A program made the position numbers and the translations under genes. A DNA stretch of 64,000 nucleotides from an uncultured Lachnospiraceae bacterium (GTDB lineage Bacteria; Bacillota; Clostridia; Lachnospirales; Lachnospiraceae), in the NCBI GenBank assembly GCA_946557105.1, contig CAMNSZ010000004.1:62001-126000 (forward strand), given 5' to 3'. The notes beneath the pieces were generated by a model, which did no database searches, was not told where the DNA came from, and was given only the letters and a program-made list of their open reading frames with translations. Below, piece by piece: positions 16,886-26,500 of the stretch (its first letter is position 1; every line of letters begins with the position of its first letter).

Positions 16886-17677
16886 ATGGGGAACAGACTG
16901 ACCCGAGAATTTTTTGCCAGAGACGGAATTACGGTGGCAAGGGAGCTTTTAGGGAAAATATTGGTACACGAGACGCCTCTCGGCGCCGTGCGGGGGATTA
17001 TAACCGAGGTGGAAAGCTATATGGGCGAGGAGGACAAGGGCTCCCACACCTATGGAGGAAAGCGGACCGAGCGCACGGAGCCCATGTATCACAAAGGCGG
17101 AACCTCCTATGTATATCTGATTTACGGCATGTACAGCTGTATGAATATCGCAGCCATGACGGAAGGCATTCCTCAGGCGGTGCTGTTACGGAGCGTAGTT
17201 CCGGCGGACGAGGAATCAAGGGAGCGCATGTACGCGTTTAGACTTGCCGACATGGAGAGACGGCGCAGAAAAAGGGCGCAGCGCGAGAACAAGGCAGAGC
17301 CGGGAGACAGTGGAACAGGAGGCGGCTTGGCGCTGGAGAAATACATGGCGGAAGTGCAAGGCATGGCAGCAGACAATGTCACAACAACGGACGCCCCTGT
17401 ATCGGAAGAGAGAGGGAAGCTGCCGGTATCGCTTAAAAAGCACTTGGCGGACGGGCCTGGAAAGCTGTGTATTGCCATGGGCATTACCCGGGAGGACAAT
17501 GATATTGATATGGTGGAGAGCCGGGAATTTTATGTGGCGGAGGGCGTGTGGGTGCCCCAAAAGCAGATTCATGCCGCAAAGCGTATCGGTATTGATTATG
17601 CGGAGGAAGCGGCCGACTATCTGTGGCGGTTTTATGTGGAACCGAAGCGGATTTCGGGTATGGGAGATTATGTTTAA
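16886..17677 (+). CDS. mpg: DNA-3-methyladenine glycosylase (AAG/Mpg type)
   Basis: The enzyme removes alkylated purines from DNA. Family signatures are LTREFFARDGITVARELLGK, the catalytic Glu in GIITEVESYMGEEDKG, and YVYLIYGMYSCMNI. The start at ATG 16886 has GGAGG six bases ahead; the longer frame adds 19 unsupported residues. The family is normally about 200 residues; this protein has 263. The extra length is a charged insertion near residues 125-190 (RRRRKRAQRENKAEPGDSG, then ALEKYMAEVQGMAAD), between the conserved RSVVP block and the late GPGKLCIAMGI block. The insertion probably forms a surface loop. It follows exonuclease III and is three to five bases ahead of the LytTR regulator. Confidence 0.93.
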   Translation: MGNRLTREFFARDGITVARELLGKILVHETPLGAVRGIITEVESYMGEEDKGSHTYGGKRTERTEPMYHKGGTSYVYLIYGMYSCMNIAAMTEGIPQAVLLRSVVPADEESRERMYAFRLADMERRRRKRAQRENKAEPGDSGTGGGLALEKYMAEVQGMAADNVTTTDAPVSEERGKLPVSLKKHLADGPGKLCIAMGITREDNDIDMVESREFYVAEGVWVPQKQIHAAKRIGIDYAEEAADYLWRFYVEPKRISGMGDYV

Positions 17678-17679
17678 TT

Positions 17680-18432
17680 ATGATGGAATCATTGAATATA
17701 GCCGTTGTGGAGGACGAAAGGGTACATGCGGCAATTATTGTAAGGCTGCTGGAGACGTGGCTGAAGGAGCGGGAGATTCAATTTCATATTCAGGAATTTC
17801 CCGACGGGGAAGCATTCTTGTTTGAGTGGGAGCAAAATCAGGCGTGGAACGCCTTGTTTTTTGATATACAGATGCCGGGGTTAAACGGAATGGAGCTGGC
17901 AAGGAGAATCAGGAAGGAAAACAGGCGGGTGGCTATTGTCTTTGTGACAGGAATAACCGACTATCTGCAGGAGGGCTATGAGGTGGAGGCTCTACATTAT
18001 CTGATAAAGCCCATAGACGGGGAAAAAGTCGGCAATTGTATGGAGCGGATTGTGGAAAAGTACAATAGGGATGAAAAGCATAGTGCGATGCTGATAGAGG
18101 CGCAGGAAATGGAAGCCGGTGGGGAGAGCGGTCATGTAACCATAAGGCTTCGACCGGAGGATATTGTGTATGCCGAAGCATTTGCCCATAACACGGAGCT
18201 GCATACAAGGGATAAGTGCTACCGTGTAAGGGAGGGAATCAGTGTATGGAGAAAGCGGCTGCCGCAGGAAGCGTTTATTTCCTGTCATCGCTCTTATCTG
18301 GTAAATCTTAAGTACGTCGCCCGCGTGGAGAAGGAAGCAGTTGTTTTGGATAACGGAAAGGCGGTGCCCATGAGCCGGAGGAGCTATAAGGCAGTAAATC
18401 AGGCTTTTATACAATTGTACAGAAGGATATAA
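17680..18432 (+). CDS. LytTR-type response regulator
   Basis: Of 250 residues, the first 125 form a receiver domain with acidic pocket VVEDE and phospho-acceptor Asp62 (LFFDIQMPGLNGMEL). A LytTR DNA-binding domain follows from about residue 145 (EDIVYAEAFAHNTELHT, then FISCHRSYLVNLKYV). Two adjacent ATGs at 17680 and 17683 could serve as start; only a distant GGGAG is seen, and the gene starts just after the glycosylase stop, so translation may be coupled. The next gene is a GHKL kinase, making a two-component pair. A heterodimeric ABC exporter follows and is the likely target. LytTR regulators bind paired direct repeats; a candidate is at 19226-19252. Confidence 0.93.
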   Translation: MMESLNIAVVEDERVHAAIIVRLLETWLKEREIQFHIQEFPDGEAFLFEWEQNQAWNALFFDIQMPGLNGMELARRIRKENRRVAIVFVTGITDYLQEGYEVEALHYLIKPIDGEKVGNCMERIVEKYNRDEKHSAMLIEAQEMEAGGESGHVTIRLRPEDIVYAEAFAHNTELHTRDKCYRVREGISVWRKRLPQEAFISCHRSYLVNLKYVARVEKEAVVLDNGKAVPMSRRSYKAVNQAFIQLYRRI

Positions 18433-18481
18433 AACGGCGTGAGACGCCGGAGTATTTCCTGTCGTGGAGAAGAGGCTGAAA

Positions 18482-19204
18482 ATGAAATATGTAATAATAA
18501 TACTTTTGGCGATAACAGTGCTTACAGTGCTTGCGATAATATCCCGCAGTATTTTTATAAAGCTGGTGGATAAGAGGATTGCAGCATATCAGAATGATTT
18601 AGTGGAAAAGCACTATGAGGAAGTGGAAAATATGTATCGGCAGGTGCGGGGCTGGAGACATGATTATAAGCATCACATTCAGACGATGAAGGCGCATCTT
18701 GCCATGGGGCAATATGAGGAATTAGACGGTTATTTAAACGAGCTGGACGCAGATTTAATGTCGGTGGATACCGTATTGAAGACAGGAAACGTGCGCATTG
18801 ACGCCGCTTTAAATTCCAAGCTGGCGCTGGCTAAGGCAAAGGGAATCCGTGTAAACGCTAAGGCTGTAGTGCCGAAAACGCTTATGATAAAAGAAGTGGA
18901 TTTATGTGTAATCATAGGGAATTTGTTGGATAACGCCATTGAGGCATGCGCTAAGGGGGATAAGGAAAAGCAGTTTATCCGCGTATATATAGATATTTTA
19001 AAGGAGCAGCTTTATATTTATGTGTCTAATTCCATGGCGGATAATATACGAAAGCATGGGGGGCAGTATTTGTCCACCAAGCGGGGAAACCATGGCTTTG
19101 GGCTGATGAGGATTGACAGGGTGGTTCAAAAATATAATGGTTATTTAAACAGGCAGCATGAGGAGGGAGTTTTTGCCACGGAGATTATGCTTCCCCTATC
19201 ATAA
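18482..19204 (+). CDS. GHKL-family sensor histidine kinase, minimal sensor
   Basis: The 240-residue kinase starts at ATG 18482, with AGAGG six bases ahead; a GTG six codons earlier is less likely. One hydrophobic helix (YVIIILLAITVLTVLAII) at the N-terminus anchors it. It is followed directly by the phospho-acceptor region RGWRHDYKHHIQTMKAHLA and by the ATPase domain with N-box IGNLLDNAIEACAK and G-box HGFGLMRIDRV. This is the HPK10/AgrC-like kinase type, but without the multi-helix sensor usually present, so signal perception may rely on a partner such as the ABC exporter downstream. It pairs with the LytTR regulator at 17680. Confidence 0.92.
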   Translation: MKYVIIILLAITVLTVLAIISRSIFIKLVDKRIAAYQNDLVEKHYEEVENMYRQVRGWRHDYKHHIQTMKAHLAMGQYEELDGYLNELDADLMSVDTVLKTGNVRIDAALNSKLALAKAKGIRVNAKAVVPKTLMIKEVDLCVIIGNLLDNAIEACAKGDKEKQFIRVYIDILKEQLYIYVSNSMADNIRKHGGQYLSTKRGNHGFGLMRIDRVVQKYNGYLNRQHEEGVFATEIMLPLS

Positions 19205-19225
19205 TCGGTATATGGATTACCATTC

Positions 19226-19280
19226 GTGCACAGAGGAGACCTTTTGTGCACATTTTTTATTTACATAAGCCGCATATGAT
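19226..19280 (+). promoter_or_regulatory. Direct repeats and -10 ahead of the ABC exporter; possible LytTR site
   Basis: GTGCACA occurs at 19226-19232 and again at 19246-19252, a 20-base period close to two helical turns. TATGAT at 19275-19280 follows with no good -35, as expected for an activated promoter. Because GTGCAC is itself palindromic, the repeats also form a small hairpin followed by a T-run (19253-19258), so the element could instead be the terminator of the kinase gene. Confidence 0.4.
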
Positions 19281-19499
19281 AGAATCCAAGCATAGAAGGA
19301 TAGTATGCTGTAGCGTATAATTGCTGTTAAACGGCGCGGCAATGCCAAAGATAAGGCTGTGGGCACACTATTGTATGAACCGTCCGGCGCGCGGAACTGA
19401 TTGCGCGTAATAAATTTGTAGTCCGGCAGTAGGAAAACGCAGGCAGGTAATCAGCCGGGGCGCCACGTGTTCGGTACACCGGATATAGGGAGGATATTC
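19281..19499. other. Leader region of the ABC exporter genes
   Basis: No gene or convincing structure is visible between the putative promoter and the start of the first ABC gene. If the promoter is right, the mRNA has a long untranslated leader of roughly 210 bases. Confidence 0.35.
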
Positions 19500-21338
19500 A
19501 TGGAAGACATCAAACAAAAAAATGACGGCATATTCAAAAATGCGTGTTTTCTGGCAAGGGAAAGCTGGAAGTGGGATAAAAGGATTCTGGTTTTTCTTAC
19601 AATCACTATTTTTACGGGAATAGCGCTGCCCCTTTTGGAAATTTATCTGCCTAAAATTGCGGTAGATTTATTGCTTGAAAAGGCGGATGTAGTAAAGGTG
19701 CTGCAGGTGCTTGGAAGCATGGTGGGAGCTTTGCTGTTGCTGTGGGGGCTTCACGGCTATTTGTCTAAGAGAGCTTATTATCATCATAATGAATGTAGAA
19801 ATTCCTTTTTTATACAGAGGCTGTTTCTGGTGTCCATACAATGTAAATATTCCAATGCGGAGAGCGGGGAATTTTATAAGCTTTATAGGCGTGCCATCAA
19901 TTCCGTGCGCAGTGGAGATGCAAGCACAACTTCGGTATTTTTTGACCAGATACCTAAAGTGATTACAGGCGTGGCGTGTTTTTTTCTGTATTCGGGTATT
20001 TTGTCACAGCTCCATATCTTGGTTATTGTGCTTTTGCTAATTACATCCCTGATAACTTATTTTTTCAGGCACAGGGAAAATATTTGTTATGAGCGCACGA
20101 GAGATGAATATGCATTGGCGGAGAAACGATTGTATTACACTATCGGAGAATGCGGAAGCAAGCAGGCGGGAAAGGATATCCGCGTCTATAGCATGAAAGG
20201 GTGGCTTACCGGACAGATAGGAAGATTTCAGGGAGAGGAAAGGAATATTTGGAAAATCAGACGGAAGAAGGAATATGAGACGCATTTGGTAAACTGCGGA
20301 CTGAATTTTTTCAGAGACGGCTTTGCCTATGCTTATCTGATATACCAAACCGTGCAGGGCAATATCGGACTGGGTGATTTTATGTTGTTTTTTGGCGCCA
20401 TAACGGGCTTTTCCACATGGGTCACAGGGCTTGTAGACCAAATGAGCCAGATTAAGACTGCCAATATAAAGATGAATGACCTGCGAACCTTTTTGGATAT
20501 TCCTGCGGAGGATATGGAGAGCGGGAAGAGCGAAATACCGGATACATCAGAAGGTGTGGAGATTGAGTTTGAGCATGTAAGCTTTGCGTATCCCGGCAGT
20601 GAAAAGAATGTGATTTCGGATTTAACCTTTCATATAGGGAAGGGGGAGCATGTGGCTTTAGTAGGGTTAAACGGTGCGGGAAAGACCACTTTGCTTAAGC
20701 TGATGATGGGAATGTACGAGCCTACGGCAGGGCGGATACGGTTAAACGGCACGGATATTACCGAAATGAAGAAAAAGGATATTTATGCTCTGTATTCGGC
20801 GGTTTTTCAGGATACTATGATTTTGCCGGCAATGCTGGACGAAAATATTGCTTTAAGACCCAAGCATGCTTTGGACAGAAAACGGGTGGAGGAAGCGCTT
20901 CGCCTGTCAGGCTTGTATGAGGAGCTTGAGGAGAGAAAGATATCTCTTGACGACTATATGACGGATAGATTGACGGAGAACGGAATCTATCTGTCGGGAG
21001 GACAGGAACAAAAGTTCCTGCTGGCAAGGGCGCTGTATAAGGAAGCGCCGGTGCTGCTTTTAGATGAGCCAACGGCGGCGCTCGACCCGCTTGCGGAAGC
21101 GGAGGTCTATGAAAAATACAAGAATCTGTGCGCAGACAGGACGGCTCTTTTTATTTCCCATAGATTGGCCAGCACACAATTTTCGGATTGGATTATGTTT
21201 TTACAGGATGGGCGCATTATAGAAAAGGGAAGTCATGACGAGCTGCTTAAGGCGGGAGGAGAATACGCAAAGCTTTATGAGCTGCAAAGCTATTATTATA
21301 ACCTGATGGAAAAAGAGGAGGCAGTCCATGAAAATTAA
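19500..21338 (+). CDS. ABC exporter half-transporter, subunit 1
   Basis: The 612-residue protein joins a six-helix membrane domain (residues 1-330) to an ATPase domain. Seen are Walker A VGLNGAGKTTLLK, a signature loop LSGGQEQKFLLARALYKEAP, Walker B VLLLDEPTAALDP and the H-loop FISHRLAST. The Walker A Lys and catalytic Glu are intact. GGGAGGAT lies just before ATG 19500; an earlier ATG adds 11 unsupported residues. The stop overlaps the start of the second exporter gene by 11 bases, so the two subunits are translated together and should form a heterodimer. Position after a LytTR two-component pair suggests peptide or antimicrobial export under that control. Substrate unknown. Confidence 0.94.
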   Translation: MEDIKQKNDGIFKNACFLARESWKWDKRILVFLTITIFTGIALPLLEIYLPKIAVDLLLEKADVVKVLQVLGSMVGALLLLWGLHGYLSKRAYYHHNECRNSFFIQRLFLVSIQCKYSNAESGEFYKLYRRAINSVRSGDASTTSVFFDQIPKVITGVACFFLYSGILSQLHILVIVLLLITSLITYFFRHRENICYERTRDEYALAEKRLYYTIGECGSKQAGKDIRVYSMKGWLTGQIGRFQGEERNIWKIRRKKEYETHLVNCGLNFFRDGFAYAYLIYQTVQGNIGLGDFMLFFGAITGFSTWVTGLVDQMSQIKTANIKMNDLRTFLDIPAEDMESGKSEIPDTSEGVEIEFEHVSFAYPGSEKNVISDLTFHIGKGEHVALVGLNGAGKTTLLKLMMGMYEPTAGRIRLNGTDITEMKKKDIYALYSAVFQDTMILPAMLDENIALRPKHALDRKRVEEALRLSGLYEELEERKISLDDYMTDRLTENGIYLSGGQEQKFLLARALYKEAPVLLLDEPTAALDPLAEAEVYEKYKNLCADRTALFISHRLASTQFSDWIMFLQDGRIIEKGSHDELLKAGGEYAKLYELQSYYYNLMEKEEAVHEN

Positions 21339-23220
21339 CAGTAAGGATATCACCGAAAAACTGACCTTCAAGGAGAAAAAGGCAGTAGTACTGCGCCTTT
21401 TGAAGGAGATTCATAGGCTGGCGCCCACGTTTATTGTAGTGACGTTGGTAAGGCAGATGCTAAGTGTTTCCGTTGGATATATCGGTATTTATATCTCCAC
21501 AATGGCACTGAATGAGCTTGAGCTGGGCGCGACGGTAAAGGAGCTGGTTCCCAAGGTGCTTTTATGGTTGTTTGTTACTTTGATAATTTATATTGTTATC
21601 GGAAGGCTGTCCAATGAGAGCGAGGTAATAAAAAGTCATTCATGGGAGCTTTTGGACGCCAGACAAGCCGTCAAAAATATGGAGATGAACTACCCTGATT
21701 TGGACAGTCCCTACACAAACGAGCTGTACAGCCGTATGGAGGAGGACAACAGATGGGGCAGTGGTATCTATGGAGGCTTTGACAGCTTTGAAAAGCTGTG
21801 TTATCAGGCGTTTAACGGGGTATTTGCCGTGGGGATGCTGATTCCCATATTGCACCGGCTGCTGTTACAAGGAAGCGGGCTTACTTATGTATTTTTTGCC
21901 GTGCTTGTGCTTGCTATAGTCTGTAACGGCATCGGGGAGCACTACTTCGGGCAAAAGCTTACGGAATATATGGCGCTTTGGACGAATGATAAGCCACAGG
22001 AGACCAATCTGATGTGGTATTATGCGGTTTATGACGGTATCTCCATGGAAAACCGCAAGGATGTGAAGCTGTATGACGCAGTGGATTTATTAAAGGAATA
22101 TACTTTTGTCCACGGAAGGGAATTTCTAAAGTATAAGGATAATCTTATGGCTAAAACCGGTGGGCTTAAGGAATTGGTAATTAATGTATTGAACGCGGGA
22201 GTGAGGGGAATATGTTATTTGTTTCTAACCTTGATTGCAACGTCGGGAGGCATTGCCATTGGTATGCTGCTTCGGTATGTGGCGTGCTTTGAAAGACTCA
22301 CATCCGCCCTGCAGAATATACTGCATGACGCGCAGATGTTTCTTTTGGTGGCGCGCAGACAGAGTACAATGTTTGAGTTTCTGGATATGAAAGCAAGCTT
22401 TTATGAGGGAAAGCTGCCCGTGGAAAAGAGGACGGACAACGAATATGAGATTGAGTTTCGTAACGTTTCCTTCAAGTATCCGGGCAGGGAGGAATACGCT
22501 CTTCGTGATTTCTCATTGAAGCTTAAGATTGGCGAGCGTATGGCGGTAGTAGGGAAGAACGGCTCGGGAAAAACCACTATGATAAAGCTGCTTTGCAGGC
22601 TGTATGAGCCTACGGAGGGCGTTATCTGTCTCAACGGAATAGACATACGAAAGTATGATTATAACGAATATATGAGGATTTTTTCCGTAGTATTTCAGGA
22701 TTTTACCCTGTTTGACTATTCCATAGCGGAAAATGTTGCCACGGGGGAGGATTACGATTCCGAAAAGGTACGGGAGAGCTTGACGAGGGCAGGCTTCGGA
22801 GAAAGGCTTGACAGGCTGCCTGAGGGTATTGCTACATTGATAGATAAGGGGTATGACGATAAAGGAATTATATTTTCGGGAGGGGAGCGCCAGAAAATTG
22901 CCATTGCAAGAGCATTGTATAAGGATTCTCCCTTTATTTTGCTGGACGAACCTACGGCGGCGCTGGATCCGGTTGCAGAGTATGAGGTATATTCGGCGTT
23001 TGACGAGATGGTGGGCAATAAGACCGCCATTTATATCAGCCATAGGCTTTCTTCCTGCCGCTTCTGCAATGACATCGTGGTGTTTGACAAGGGGCAGGTG
23101 GTGCAGCGAGGCAGCCACGGCGAGCTGATGGCGGACAGAGAAGGCTTGTACTTCGCGCTCTGGACGGCGCAGGCACAATATTATGAAGACAGTGTTCGGG
23201 GGGAGACTGCAAAAGCATAA
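21328..23220 (+). CDS. ABC exporter half-transporter, subunit 2
   Basis: The 630-residue partner has the same layout: membrane domain to about residue 350, then an ATPase with Walker A VVGKNGSGKTTMIKLL, signature loop FSGGERQKIAIARALYKDSP, Walker B FILLDEPTAALDP and H-loop YISHRLSSC. Both ATP sites of the pair look catalytically complete, so the asymmetry of many heterodimeric exporters is not obvious. AAAGAGGAGG precedes the ATG within the first subunit gene. A large stem-loop at 23258-23348 follows its end. Export of a peptide or hydrophobic drug is the usual job of such pairs; here it is inferred from family only. Confidence 0.94.
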   Translation: MKINSKDITEKLTFKEKKAVVLRLLKEIHRLAPTFIVVTLVRQMLSVSVGYIGIYISTMALNELELGATVKELVPKVLLWLFVTLIIYIVIGRLSNESEVIKSHSWELLDARQAVKNMEMNYPDLDSPYTNELYSRMEEDNRWGSGIYGGFDSFEKLCYQAFNGVFAVGMLIPILHRLLLQGSGLTYVFFAVLVLAIVCNGIGEHYFGQKLTEYMALWTNDKPQETNLMWYYAVYDGISMENRKDVKLYDAVDLLKEYTFVHGREFLKYKDNLMAKTGGLKELVINVLNAGVRGICYLFLTLIATSGGIAIGMLLRYVACFERLTSALQNILHDAQMFLLVARRQSTMFEFLDMKASFYEGKLPVEKRTDNEYEIEFRNVSFKYPGREEYALRDFSLKLKIGERMAVVGKNGSGKTTMIKLLCRLYEPTEGVICLNGIDIRKYDYNEYMRIFSVVFQDFTLFDYSIAENVATGEDYDSEKVRESLTRAGFGERLDRLPEGIATLIDKGYDDKGIIFSGGERQKIAIARALYKDSPFILLDEPTAALDPVAEYEVYSAFDEMVGNKTAIYISHRLSSCRFCNDIVVFDKGQVVQRGSHGELMADREGLYFALWTAQAQYYEDSVRGETAKA

Positions 23221-23257
23221 GAAACGGAGATTGATATAAAAGGAAAATCCGACATGA

Positions 23258-23348
23258 AAGTCAGCCATGCAGAATGGAATGTATCATTTGTAGGCGAGAG
23301 CACGCTCGCTGTGAACAAGTTGTATCATTCATTCGGCATGGCTGACTT
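23258..23348. repeat. Large imperfect stem-loop after the ABC exporter genes
   Basis: AAGTCAGCCATGC at 23258-23270 pairs perfectly with GCATGGCTGACTT at 23336-23348. The pairing continues inward with small bulges (GAATG/CATTC type steps), and an inner hairpin GCGAG-N6-CTCGC sits at 23294-23309. No U-run follows, so it is not a standard terminator. The right end continues into a motif repeated near 60412. Confidence 0.65.
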
Positions 23349-23501
23349 GTTGTAACGGTTCGCAGACCTGTCCGGACTGCTGTGAATTGCTATGGAATGA
23401 CGGCGGTTTTTATAAATCGTAATTGCAATCATGATTTAATCGCGTTAAAATATATAAGAATAACCGGCGGCAAGGCCGGTAGAGAAAACCGGAGGATATG
23501 A

Positions 23502-26500
23502 GTGAGCTTACGATTTTATTTTGGACCCTCGGATGCGGGTACGGGCAGAAAATTGTATAAAGAGATTATAGGGCGTTCTCTGGAAAATCCCCGGCAGAAT
23601 TTTCTGGTGATTGTGCCGGACCAGTTTACTATGCAGACTCAGAAGGAGCTGGTGAGTCTACATGAGCAGGGCGGCATAATGAACATCGACGTGCTGAGCT
23701 TCGGGCGCTTAAGCCACAGGATTTTAGAGGAGGTAGGCTGGGAGGAGGTTCCCGTGCTGGATGACACGGGTAAAAGTCTGGTGCTGCAGAAGGTGGCGGC
23801 AAATTTAAAGGACAAGCTTCCTACGCTGGGAGGGCTTTTGCACAGACAGGGCTATATCCACGAGGTGAAAAGCGCCATTTCGGAATTCATGCAGTACGGA
23901 ATCGGCACAAGGGATATGGAAAAGCTGATTTCCTTTTCCGAAAAGAGAGGCGCGCTGGTGCATAAGCTGAAAGATTTAGAGACCCTGTATAAGGGATTTA
24001 CGGAATATATTCAGGGGAATTTTGTAACTACGGAGGAGACGCTTGACGTGCTTAGGCGTTCGCTGGCAAAATCAAGGCTGCTTGCGGGAAGCGTAGTGGT
24101 TTTGGAGGGCTTTACCGGCTTTACCCCCATACAGAACAGGCTGATTCAGGAGCTCATGCGTTTAAGCGGCGAGACCATTGTGGCGCTTACCATGGGTGAG
24201 GGAGAGGACCCTTATCTCCTTGACGGGGAGCAGAAGCTTTTTTATCTGAGTAAAAAGACGGTATCGGATTTGGAAGGGCTCGCCAAGGAAGTAGGTGTGG
24301 AACGGGGAAAGGATGTATTTGTGAGCGCACAGCGCTTTGCCCGGCGGACTCCGGCGCTGCGGCATTTGGAGCAAAATTTGTTCCGCTATGTTTACGAGCC
24401 TTTTTCCGGAAAACAGGATCAAATTTGTATATTTGAGACGACCATGCCAAAGGAGGAGGTTCACCAGACGGGGCTGTATATCCGTCGTCTGATTCGGGAG
24501 CAGGGTCTTGCCTATCGGGATATCGCGGTAATTATGGGAGATTTGCAAGGCTATGCGCCCTATGTGGAAACGGAGTTTGCCAAGCTGTCCATTCCCTGCT
24601 TTATTGACAGGACAAGGGGGATTGTCCTAAATCCCATGATTGAATATATCAAAAGCGCGTTGGCGTTATACTTAAAGGATTTTTCTTATGAAGCGGTGTT
24701 TCATTATCTGCGCAGCGGTCTGGCGGGTATTGCGGCAGAGGAAATCGACGAGCTGGAAAATTATGTGATACAGACGGGGCTTCGGGGTTATCGCAGTTAT
24801 AGCTGTCTTTTTACCCATAAGACGAAGCGGATGAAGGACGAGGAGCCTCTTGCACGGTTGAACGGTACGCGAAAGCGGCTGATGGAGCAGGTGGAAATAC
24901 TGCATTTGGGCAGGACGGCACAGGCAAGGGATTATGTAAATCGTTTATATGACTTTTTGGTGCAAAATCAGGTACAACAGAAGCTGGCCTCCTTTGAGCG
25001 CCGTTTTGAGGAGCAGGGTCTGCTTTCCAAGGCGAAGGAGTATGCTCAGATTTACAGGCTTGTTATGGAGCTTTTAAATCAAATACATGAGCTTTTGGGG
25101 GAGGAGGAAATTTCCATGCAGGAGTTCGCCGAAATTTTGGAGGCGGGCTTCGGCGAGATTGAGGTGGGAATTATCCCTCAGAATGTGGACCGGGTGCTGG
25201 TGGGCGACATGGAGCGTACCCGCATAAGATTGGTAAAGGTGTTGTTTTTTCTTGGGGTGAATGACGGAAACATACCAAAGAGCGCCTCCAAGGGCGGGAT
25301 TATTTCCGATATGGACAGGGAATTTCTGCAGGAGTCCGGGCTTACGCTTGCGCCGACTCCCAGACAACAGATGTATATACAGCGATTTTATCTGTATTTG
25401 AATATGACGAAGCCCTCCGAGAGGCTGTATTTGTCTTATTCTAAGATGAGCAGTGAGGGGAAGGGCATCCGCCCTGCATATTTGATTGATACAGTGAAAA
25501 GGATGTTTCCGGCGCTGACCGTAGAGTATCCGCAGAATCGCAGCGCTCTGGAGCAGATGGAAACTCCGGGGGAAGGAACAGAGTATCTTGCGGGAAAGCT
25601 TAGGGATTATGCTCTTGGATTGGTGGACATACAAGAGGAAAAGGAATTTTTTACCATTTACCATGCTTATGGAGATAAGGAGCTTGAGAATGCCAGAAAG
25701 CGTCTTACGGAGGCGGCATTTTTCCGTTATAAGGATTCGCCTCTTTCCAAGGCCGTGGCAAGGGCGCTTTACGGCAGGAATCTGGAGAACAGCGTCACCC
25801 GTCTGGAAACCTATGCGGCATGTGCCTACAGACATTTTCTGCAATATGGGCTGACTCTTGAGGAAAGAGAGGAATTCGGCTTTGAGACGGTGGACATGGG
25901 AAACGTATATCATGCCGTGCTGGAAATTTTTGCGGGAAAGCTCTCGGAGGAGGAATATACATGGTTTGATTTTCCTGAGGAATTCGGGAGGAACGCGGTG
26001 AGAGAGGCGCTTAAGGCTTATGCCGCGACTTATGGAGATACCGTTCTTTACAGCAGCGCCAGAAACGAATATGCGATTGACAGGATGGAGCGAATTCTGA
26101 CCCGAACTGTGCTGACCTTACAGAAGCAGTTGAAGAAGGGAGCCTTCTCACCGTCTCATTACGAGGTGTCCTTTCAGTTTACGGAGGACTTGGACAGTAT
26201 TCATGTGGATTTGTCCGAGCAGGAAAAAATGCGCCTTACCGGGCGTATTGACCGTATAGATACGGCGCAGGACGACGAGAGGATTTATGTAAAGGTAATC
26301 GATTATAAGTCGGGCAGCAGGCAGTTTGATTTGGCGGCGTTATATTATGGTTTGCAGCTGCAGCTTGTGGTATACATGAATGCCGCCATGGAGCTGGAGG
26401 CGAAAAAGCACCCGGAAAAACAGGTAGTGCCGGCAGCCATGCTTTACTACCATATTGACGACCCCACGGTGGAGAGTTCCGTGGAGCTTAGCGATGAGGA

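Noticed and set aside
17244..17825. 193-codon plus-strand frame overlapping mpg and the regulator
   Set aside because: Runs out of frame through two well-supported genes and is rich in Trp/Arg, as expected from a shifted reading of GC-rich coding sequence.
25074..25913. 279-codon open frame on the minus strand
   Set aside because: Antisense to addB, with no family resemblance and no ribosome binding site.
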